From positions 806,001 to 870,000 of the forward strand of contig JANATF010000009.1 of assembly GCA_029449245.1 (NCBI GenBank): a stretch of DNA of 64,000 nt. Direction: 5' to 3'. Source of the stretch: Mortierella alpina (lineage: Eukaryota; Mortierellomycota; Mortierellomycetes; Mortierellales; Mortierellaceae). The notes below the pieces were generated by a model. It saw only the letters and a program-made list of their open reading frames with translations. It did no database searches and was not told the DNA's origin. Shown piece by piece: positions 57,213-64,000 of this stretch. The translations under genes and the position numbers were made by a program. Numbering within the stretch: position 1 is the first letter of the stretch; each line of letters starts with the position of its first letter.

Positions 57213-57584
57213 CTAGTTCCACTTAAGGTCGTAGCAGGTGTAAGCGCCGTCCGAGCAATCGAACTCAATGTTCATCGATCCAGAGTAATAGGGCTTCCAG
57301 TCAGGCGATTCAGTGCAGCAGAATTCCCAGTGGTTGTTGACCCAATTGCCAGTGCAGCCATAGTGGGAATAGGCGCAATCGCTAATGGCTCTCATAGCAG
57401 TCACGGTGGGCAGATCATTGGCGCCCTTGCCACTGGTGATGGTCATCTGTCCACAGGTCTGTCCGTTGCCGTTTCTGGAGGTGTTGAAGACGACCCAGGC
57501 GTTTTTGTCGCAGTGTCTGTTGGCCGCCACTGGGTAAGCGAAGAGAGCGAGAGCCGCGGCGACGAGAATGGTTTGCTTGAACAT
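57213..57584 (-). CDS. Small secreted cysteine-rich protein
   Basis: 123 residues, starting at the Met that opens a classic signal peptide (MFKQTILVAAALALFAYPVAA); an in-frame Met ten codons upstream would mask it. The mature part of about 100 residues has eight cysteines (HC, TC, DC, GC, FCC, DC, TC), an even number suited to four disulfides, and many aromatic residues (WVVF, NWVNNHWEF, DWKPYYSG). No catalytic motif was recognised. Size, signal and cysteines make it a candidate secreted effector, antimicrobial or lectin-like protein; nothing distinguishes these. A TATAAATA box lies 104 bases upstream, implying regulated expression. Its antisense strand carries a 179-codon shadow frame. Confidence 0.82.
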   Translation of the reverse strand: MFKQTILVAAALALFAYPVAANRHCDKNAWVVFNTSRNGNGQTCGQMTITSGKGANDLPTVTAMRAISDCAYSHYGCTGNWVNNHWEFCCTESPDWKPYYSGSMNIEFDCSDGAYTCYDLKWN

Positions 57585-57687
57585 GGTTGTAAGGACTTGA
57601 GAACTTGAGGACAAGGCAGGACTTGTAGTGGTAAGGACTTGAAGGCAAATGGTTGACTGGCTGAAACGCTATGGAGAAGATACACCC

Positions 57688-57695
57688 TATTTATA
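57688..57695 (-). promoter_or_regulatory. TATA box of secreted Cys-rich gene
   Basis: TATAAATA followed by GGG on the minus strand, 104 bases above the ATG at 57584, similar in spacing to the TATA box of the secreted repeat gene (117 bases). Confidence 0.6.
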
Positions 57696-58884
57696 CCAGT
57701 TTGTTCGTAGGCACAGCGGATAAATGGTTCAGGACAACCCGCAGTATTGATCGGTCGTAGGGTTGAGGCTGTAGACCGAAGGCATTGACAAAGGTATGGC
57801 GCGCCGGAGAATGGAGAGTAATTGATCATAAAGCACGTCGGGCCCCACTGCTTGCGTTGCTACGCGCTCCACTCTGTCGTCCGTCGTGTGCTGTACCACC
57901 GGCGATTGTGCCACGGTGATTGCGCCTCTTCCGTGCACAGGTCATTCCCTAGCGCACTGCGCTTCTTTCAAACCCCGCCTCATTTCGCGTCTGCATAGTT
58001 TCTCAGTCTGTTTTGTTCATGCACCGTGCATAGACTGGATGCTTATTTTAGATCCCTGGCGTCCAAATAACAGCGTTGTGTTATTTGACGCCATTGTGTT
58101 CCCAGCGAGTTCGTTTTATGCACTCTCTCAATATCTGTCCGTCAGACCACTCAACGCCCGTCCTCTCCTGGACCTTGGTTTGGGATGTTTTCTCGTCTAT
58201 CCAAGATCTTCTGGCCAAACTCGGCCAAATTCACACTTTACAGCTACCGAGCTCATGCAGATTCAGAGAGACGTACACGCACGAGTGCATAGAGTACCAC
58301 ACTAACATATCAAATTCAACGGATTACCAGATAGTTCTCACAAAAAATAGCGCAAGATTACCCACGGTCTTGACTACTCTACTGTGCATTTGGCTCACAG
58401 TATGGATCATAGGAACATGTATTTTCGGGAGCCGAACGGAAGCTATCTTCATTCGCGGCACCGGCTACAACTCGACGTCCAGTCTAATGCTCATTTTTCA
58501 GTCTACAAGTTACCACAGCAGTGTCGGTTCATCTGCCCCAGTGCTACGGCATTGATCTATCCCGATGCTTGCCACCCGATGCTTACCACTGTGATGTAAC
58601 ATTTTTTCCGTTCGCAAGGACAATAACAACGCCGGTTCTCCTGCGCGATATTATTATTAATGTACTGCACAATACTGCTTGGTAGACGTTGCATCACATG
58701 CAAGATTAATGCATTGTCCCCGGCAAAGCCATATCATGATCTTTCAGGTCGACTAGTGTCGCTGGAGAAGAACAAAGAGGAGGAGACGGAAACAGAGAAT
58801 GTCAAAGTGTAATATACATTTTATAGGTTAAACTATAGGAGTGCGAGAAACGACAGGTCTATGTACGGCATGCGCGCGCGTCTC
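57696..58884. other. Intergenic region without supported gene
   Basis: About 1.2 kb. Plus-strand frames of 139 and 159 codons (57886-58305, 58076-58555) overlap in different phases and show no domain or consistent codon bias. No tRNA or repeat was recognised. The right end is the 3' flank of the PPR gene. Confidence 0.35.
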
Positions 58885-61800
58885 TCACCGCCCAGAAAGC
58901 TCCCGCTCCCTACTCTTCTCGACCTCCATCATTTCCTCCCACTGCAACTCATTCTTCCAGTCGTGGTCCGTCATTCCAATATCCGAGCCCGAGAGTCCTC
59001 CCAACTCTTGCAGCGTCTCCAAATGCTCAAAGATCCACTCGTCCTCGGCTTCTTCTGTCTCACTATCGCCACCGCCATCACCACCACCGGCGGCCGCGAA
59101 TGAAGCCGCAGAAGATGACCGCTGGCTCAGTGCCGCAAGTCCCTCCATCAGCTGCTCCTTTTGCTGCCTTTGCCGCTGAACCCTGTTCCTGTACAGCTCC
59201 AGCGCACGTGCATAGTCGCCTTGCCCCTGAGGAGGCTTCAGCTCGGGTCCAAACCCGGAAAGGATCAGCTGCACCGTGGTCCCATTGACCTGGACAGAAT
59301 CCGTGCCAGTGGAATGGCGGCTGTAGTGCTGTCGTTGTTGCGATATCGTGTTCTTAGGGTCGATGTCCTGTTCATCATCCAGAACGACTGCATCCAGAAT
59401 CTCGCGATCATAACTTTCCATGATTTCACGCGTCTTTGATCTGGTCGAGGCCGTGGTGGTGGTGGTCGATGAAGTAGTGTTCCTGCCTGCCATGATGTCA
59501 AGGCATTGCAGAGCATGGCTCAATTGTCCCCGCATCACATAGCCGCGAATCAACAGATTCCATGTCTCCACGTTGGGTTGGATCCCGCCCTTCTGCATCT
59601 CGCGGACGAGTACCTCGGCTGCTGGCATGGTCACCCGTTGGATGGTGTGCTCCAGCATATGGTTGTACGTGGCCACATCGGGTTTGAGCTTGCGCGATGC
59701 CATCCACTGAATGAGACCCTCGGATTCGTGTTCGAGACCCAAGGCCATATATCCGCCAATCATCTTGTTCAACAGGTCCAATGTTCGTGCCTGTTCAGGA
59801 ACCTTGTCGAACCAGGATCGGGCCTTGCGCATCTTGGCGATACTTTCTTGACGCAGCCGGAACTCTTGATGAAGACTTTTGCTGCTTGGGACGGAGCTGG
59901 ACGTTGGTGGGGAGCCTGCTTGTGATTCTGACTCTGGTCGCGATAATGCGGCGGTAGCATCTGTGGAGTTGCCAGGGCGAGAATTCGTGATGGCCTGGAT
60001 AGCAGAGGGGGACACTGGGTTCAATTGACTCTGGTTGATCCATCCTTGGATCAACGTGTCAAAAGGAATCTTGTTGGGCTGAACATGAGGATTGGACATG
60101 AGCTGATCCACAAACTCTTCAGCACGCGACATTTGGTCCTGCTCGATCCATCGAGTGCAGATGGTGTCCAAAATACCCGGCGCGGACGCTGGTGTTGAAG
60201 GCGAGGACCACGACAACTCGTGATCTGAAAGTGATGGACTCTGACCGAGTACATTTTCGCATAACTCTGCCAGTACCTGTGATGTCTCGAGCCCTCCACA
60301 GTGAGCCTCCTCCATCCTTGTCAAACATTCCCTTAAGGACTCCAGTGCTCCTCTGGCCGCATAGCCCTGACACAGAATCTCGAACGTCTGCTGATTCGGT
60401 GAAATGCCCGACTGGGTCATCCGCTGTACAAGTCCCTCTGCATCCTTCATGTCTGCCTGTACTGTTGACCACTGCAAAATCAGGTTGATTGTATCCACAT
60501 TGGGCTGAATTCCTTGACGCGACATGATTCCAATGACGGCCTCGGCCTCGCTAGGCTGGCGTGTCTGAATATATCCCGAGACCAAAGAGTTCACGAGGCC
60601 CGCGAGTGTTTGTGAATCTTGCTCCGTCCGCAGCGGTCGATGGTTCGCGGTGTATTCCGGTGACAGCAACAAGTCAAACCAATGCCTTGCTCTCGTCATC
60701 TCATGCCGATCTGCCAGAGCCTTGATAACTTCCACAGCATCAACATCCAACCCTGAAGGCCGATTGTCCAGACCTTGGTGGAGCGCCTCCTCTGCCAGCT
60801 CAAATTTGTTGCTTTGGATCCACTCGATGCAGCGGCGGCTCCATCCTGGCTCGCCCACAAATTCAAGTGATTCCATCTGCATTTCGTCTCGCATCATCCG
60901 AGTTCGATTGATATCACAGACAGCTGGCGGTCCGTGATCTCCTTGACGCAGTTCGCCTATCCGCCAGAATCCCTCCAATAAGATCCGTCCCAACGCCCTG
61001 TCTGTCTCAACACCCGAGGCACGGATCCGGTCAATGCATTCCAGAGCCTTGTCCCGCTGCCCTGCAGCGATGTAGCCACGAACCAAAATTTTGTAAGTGT
61101 ACAGGTTCAGGAAGATTCCCAGCTTGACCATGTCCTGGACCATCTCTTCGGCTGCTTCCATGCTCACATGCTTCACGGCATGCTCCACAATTGGGTTGAA
61201 AACAATGGCTGTGGGTCTGACTCCACAACGGGCCATGATCCTGATTACTTCCTGAGCTTTGTCTTGTTGACCAATACGCAAATAGCCAGCGACCATATCA
61301 CTCGTCAGCATGTCTGTCATTTCATGCTCCGGGATCTGATCGAACCAATGCCTTGCCCGTTCCATTTCTCCACATTCAGCCAGCGCCTCAATCACCAGGC
61401 ACAACGGCACAGAGTTGGGGGACATGGGCGACCGATGTGTCCGCCGTGCCGTTGATCCTGCCGACTTTGATTTTCCAGATGGGCCGGCATTCTCATGCAT
61501 ATCTGGGAAGTAGTACGGTTTTTGCTCCTGATGGTAATCATGCGAAATCTCGGGCTTTGTAAACACATTCAAAGCCAAAGCCTCGGCGCGATCGTGTTGT
61601 CCTTGTTCGATCCAGCCACGACAAATCCCGCTCCATGCATATCCTGTAGGCTTGATGCCAAGTTTCTGCATCGCATGGATGGCGACCCGGGCACGGCGGT
61701 ATTGCTTCAGCCAGATGAGGCCTCGAATCGTCTGAGTCCAGATCCTGGCTCTGGGTAACTCCAAATAAGATGAAGGTGGTCCGTCCTGTCCTGTCGCTAT

Positions 61801-62577
61801 CTTGAGCTGACGAGAAGACTCCTTCAGAAAGTTCCTGAACTGACGTACAACAGCCCTCAAGGTAGTCGCAGAGGGGTAAGAGGTTGACATGGCCCCGATC
61901 AGGAAACTAGAATAGTCCAGAGCCGTTTTGTTAGGGATTGCCTTGAGTTCCAGTTCTGCAAGGACTGGGAACCTCCTAGCCAGATAGTACAGTGGCTGTG
62001 AGCCAAGGACCGCTGGAGCTGGGGGGAAATTTAGCTGGGCAGTGTTGGTGGTGACTGAGGGCGCAGTAGGTATAGTTGGTGAAGGTCGAAGGGCTTTGAG
62101 TGCGATCGGCAATGGCAAAGGGCCAAAGCTCTGTCTATGCCTTGGTTTCATGCGAGGCTGTCCTGAGGTTTGTTGAGGGAAATACCACGAAGATGGCCCT
62201 GTCGAGCCTGGTTCTGACAGTACCGGTCCTGCGGGAAAAGAGTGTGATACTGCTGCAGCTGTTGACGACGAAGATCTTTTCGTCACTGCCTTTGATCCCG
62301 CAGAATAGGATGATGGTACAGAGCAAGAGTGGACCTGCCGTGATTGCAAAGGTATTGACTGCAGGCGAGATTTCAGTTGTGGCGTGTGCCGTGAGAAGAG
62401 GCGTCCATGGACAGGGTCGTTTGAACGGCAGTTGGGCGCGGTTGGTGAAGTTGCAGGAGGTGCCCTCTGTGATATCTTGGATTGTACAGGTGCGGTTGAG
62501 TGCGACCTCCATCGCTGGTGCGTTGCTGCAGTCCTGGTCCGGTTGGTGACGATGATGTGCTTTGCGAAATCCAGCAT
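58885..62577 (-). CDS. Large mitochondrial pentatricopeptide-repeat (PPR) protein
   Basis: One uninterrupted frame; the chosen Met (residue 50 of the longest frame, which reaches 62724) opens a basic, Ser/Thr-rich presequence MLDFAKHIIVTNRTRTAATH, giving 1230 residues. PPR proteins bind organellar RNA and act in its processing or translation. At least eleven helix-turn-helix PPR units are visible, for example TYKILVRGYIAAGQRDKALE, TINLILQWSTVQADMKDAEG and TWNLLIRGYVMRGQLSHALQ. They are organised as three copies of one longer block: WIEQ-type unit, RAR-WFD unit, GY...A..VI unit, NPIVEH unit, ILVRGY unit. Copies are coded roughly at 61020-61620, 60290-60860 and 59490-60160. The C-terminal 200 residues are acidic and Gly/Ser-rich. 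No introns, unlike most genes here. Confidence 0.9.
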   Translation of the reverse strand: MLDFAKHIIVTNRTRTAATHQRWRSHSTAPVQSKISQRAPPATSPTAPNCRSNDPVHGRLFSRHTPQLKSRLQSIPLQSRQVHSCSVPSSYSAGSKAVTKRSSSSTAAAVSHSFPAGPVLSEPGSTGPSSWYFPQQTSGQPRMKPRHRQSFGPLPLPIALKALRPSPTIPTAPSVTTNTAQLNFPPAPAVLGSQPLYYLARRFPVLAELELKAIPNKTALDYSSFLIGAMSTSYPSATTLRAVVRQFRNFLKESSRQLKIATGQDGPPSSYLELPRARIWTQTIRGLIWLKQYRRARVAIHAMQKLGIKPTGYAWSGICRGWIEQGQHDRAEALALNVFTKPEISHDYHQEQKPYYFPDMHENAGPSGKSKSAGSTARRTHRSPMSPNSVPLCLVIEALAECGEMERARHWFDQIPEHEMTDMLTSDMVAGYLRIGQQDKAQEVIRIMARCGVRPTAIVFNPIVEHAVKHVSMEAAEEMVQDMVKLGIFLNLYTYKILVRGYIAAGQRDKALECIDRIRASGVETDRALGRILLEGFWRIGELRQGDHGPPAVCDINRTRMMRDEMQMESLEFVGEPGWSRRCIEWIQSNKFELAEEALHQGLDNRPSGLDVDAVEVIKALADRHEMTRARHWFDLLLSPEYTANHRPLRTEQDSQTLAGLVNSLVSGYIQTRQPSEAEAVIGIMSRQGIQPNVDTINLILQWSTVQADMKDAEGLVQRMTQSGISPNQQTFEILCQGYAARGALESLRECLTRMEEAHCGGLETSQVLAELCENVLGQSPSLSDHELSWSSPSTPASAPGILDTICTRWIEQDQMSRAEEFVDQLMSNPHVQPNKIPFDTLIQGWINQSQLNPVSPSAIQAITNSRPGNSTDATAALSRPESESQAGSPPTSSSVPSSKSLHQEFRLRQESIAKMRKARSWFDKVPEQARTLDLLNKMIGGYMALGLEHESEGLIQWMASRKLKPDVATYNHMLEHTIQRVTMPAAEVLVREMQKGGIQPNVETWNLLIRGYVMRGQLSHALQCLDIMAGRNTTSSTTTTTASTRSKTREIMESYDREILDAVVLDDEQDIDPKNTISQQRQHYSRHSTGTDSVQVNGTTVQLILSGFGPELKPPQGQGDYARALELYRNRVQRQRQQKEQLMEGLAALSQRSSSAASFAAAGGGDGGGDSETEEAEDEWIFEHLETLQELGGLSGSDIGMTDHDWKNELQWEEMMEVEKSRERELSGR

Positions 62578-63305
62578 GTGGGTCCCTGGGGCGGGCTGCG
62601 ACAGCGGTTCTGACAGTACCCAGGTGCGGTGGATGGTGCAGAAGGTTGCCTTGGAGTCATAGCTCCGCCGTGCTATGAAGGAAAACAAACAAGCAAGCAA
62701 TGGTTCCAGAGTGGGTGAGTTCACGCGCAGTGGACCAAGTCAACAGGGGTGCTGCACTGTCAGGCTGCATACCTGGAGGATGCCTTGCTGGCAACGAGCA
62801 CTTAATGATCAACCTAGAGCTCATGACCGCTGTTCCATGCCCTTGCGAGGCAGAGTGGGAGTGAGCGTGGGAGTGTTGCAAAGGGTCTTGCCCTGACGAG
62901 AGAGGAGGAGGACGAGCAGAGGGCAGGTGCGGACTGGGAAGGGCGTGGAGAGAGGAGACGTCAAGACGGATGGTGATGGAGATGGATGGAGACGGATGGA
63001 GAAAGCGATGGTGTTCTCAGGAGTGAATTGCAGTTTGTCTGCTGTGTCCTGATCAGCAGCTGTTCCCACAAATGCCCAAATGCGGGCGAGTGGACTGACA
63101 ATCACAAACACATTCGGTGGCTTATGGCCATGAGCATTGGTGCGATAGAGACGTGCATGGACGCGTTTTATGGTTGGTTTTTCTATTTCTCGCGGTGAGT
63201 CGTTATGCTTGGGAAGAAGAACAGGGAAGAAAGGAAGGACAGGAAACGGAGCGGGAGACTAAGGATGGGGCAGTAGGGGGATAAAAACAAAATAGGAGAA
63301 AGGGC
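62578..63305. promoter_or_regulatory. Promoter of PPR gene and 3' flank of MAS1
   Basis: About 700 bases. The segment 62578-62724 is open in frame with the PPR protein and could be coding if translation starts higher. A GGATGGAGACGGATGGAGA-like short repeat lies near 62968-63000. No other gene was seen. Confidence 0.35.
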
Positions 63306-64000
63306 TTAGAAGCGGTTCCAGGACATGTTGCCGCGGACACGTCCATAGTCGGGCATGCACTCGATGGGGCCAATGCCGACCATGGCGATCTCACGGTCCC
63401 AGAGGTACTGGGAGGCAACGCGGTGAACATCAGCGGCAGTGATCTTGCTGATCAGCTGCTCCACCTCCTGAGGAGAGGTGCGCTTGCCCATCGTCACCAG
63501 CTGGCGTCCAATATCCTCTGCAATGGCAGTGGTGCCGTCCAACGACAACAACAGCGAGGACTTGAGCTGCTGCTTGGCACGCTCAACCTCAGCAGTCGTG
63601 ACCGAGGTCGTCAAACGGGCCCACTCCTTCTGTGCAAAGTGAACCAAGTCATCCTGGCAGTCCTTGTTCTCGGTGATGAAGTAGATTCCAAAGAGACCAG
63701 TGTCTGTGTACGAGGTGTTGAAGGACATGAACGAGTTGGCAAGCTTGTTCTGGTGAACGATGCTCGACAGTCTCGACGAGGTGTGGGCCGAAGCACCGAG
63801 GGAGCGGTCCCAAGTGCCGATGATCGACTGCATCACGAGCATGGTATAGTAGTCGGGCGAGGTCCAGCCGCAGCCCTCAACAGCAATGGCAATGTGGGCC
63901 TGGGCCATGGTGTCGTCCTGAAGACGGATCTCAGATCCAGTAAAGTTGGGAGGGAAAGCGTAGGTCTTGCCCAGGCCGGTGGGGTTAGCAGAGACGGGGA
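63306..64000 (-). CDS. MAS1: Mitochondrial processing peptidase beta subunit, C-terminal part, cut by window edge
   Basis: The M16 metallopeptidase that removes mitochondrial presequences in the matrix. The visible 231 C-terminal residues run off base 64000 without an intron. TGSEIRLQDD, AHIAIAVEGCGWTSPDYYTM, IIGTWDRSLG, FMSFNTSYTDTGLFGIYFIT and a terminal AMVGIGPIECMPDYGRVRGN with WNRF are beta-MPP signatures. The zinc-binding HxxEH site is in the missing N-terminal half. The beta subunit can also be a core protein of complex III in some organisms. Strong C-ending codons agree with a housekeeping gene. Confidence 0.93.
   Translation of the reverse strand, partial: PVSANPTGLGKTYAFPPNFTGSEIRLQDDTMAQAHIAIAVEGCGWTSPDYYTMLVMQSIIGTWDRSLGASAHTSSRLSSIVHQNKLANSFMSFNTSYTDTGLFGIYFITENKDCQDDLVHFAQKEWARLTTSVTTAEVERAKQQLKSSLLLSLDGTTAIAEDIGRQLVTMGKRTSPQEVEQLISKITAADVHRVASQYLWDREIAMVGIGPIECMPDYGRVRGNMSWNRF

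Noticed and set aside
57069-57608. 179-codon plus-strand frame
   Set aside because: Antisense of the secreted Cys-rich protein, which has a signal peptide and a TATA box on its own strand.
58076-58555. 159-codon plus-strand frame in the 1.2 kb gap
   Set aside because: No domain, no leader, overlaps another frame of similar quality; chance open frame.

Overview
This window is eukaryotic nuclear DNA from a filamentous fungus. Most genes are split by short introns with GTAAGT-type donors and CAG/TAG acceptors, promoters are CT- or GA-rich, and the gene set is fungal: a class IV chitin synthase, sphingolipid C9-methyltransferase, Ypk1, Ale1, Rav2/Rogdi and ERG26. The style (C-ending codons, Gln/Ser/Asn homopolymers, many gtaagt introns, UPF0658 membrane protein, C9-methylated sphingolipid enzyme) fits an early-diverging fungus of the Mortierella type. 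The lineage is an inference from gene content, not from a marker gene.

Layout. 0-12 kb: a cut GH47 alpha-mannosidase, ERG26, a UPF0658 Golgi membrane protein, nucleoside diphosphate kinase, the SNARE Bos1, an unassigned mitochondrial membrane protein and tRNA-splicing subunit Sen54. 12-26.7 kb: a mitochondrial carrier, MCM7, an Arg/Ser-rich protein, Ypk1 kinase, a Shewanella-like phosphatase and a tail-anchored SAM-domain protein. 26.7-30 kb: a gene-poor stretch with an intronless tRNA-Leu(CAA) and, just beyond it, an unexplained TTGACC-motif array. 30-47 kb: sphingolipid C9-methyltransferase, a secreted protein with four internal repeats, Ale1, a mucin-like membrane protein, an eight-exon Rav2/Rogdi gene and a class IV chitin synthase. 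48.9-64 kb: a FoP/Chtop-like RNA-export protein, an unresolved coding-like stretch, a poly-Q/N coiled-coil protein, a protein with three tandem Cys/His modules beside a decayed relative, a small secreted Cys-rich protein, a large PPR protein with an internal triplication, and a cut beta-MPP.

There is no gene cluster in the pathway sense. These are mostly conserved housekeeping genes: secretory and cell-wall functions (GH47, Bos1, Rav2, chitin synthase), membrane lipids (ERG26, C9-methyltransferase, Ale1, with Ypk1 as a sphingolipid-responsive kinase) and mitochondria (carrier, PPR, MAS1). Exon boundaries were set by hand from splice signals, reading-frame continuity and family conservation. 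Where the phases close exactly I state the resulting length. The parts least explained by known families are the TTGACC array, the CX10CX3CX11-13CX2H triple-module protein with its degenerate neighbour, the secreted four-repeat protein and the PPR super-repeat.
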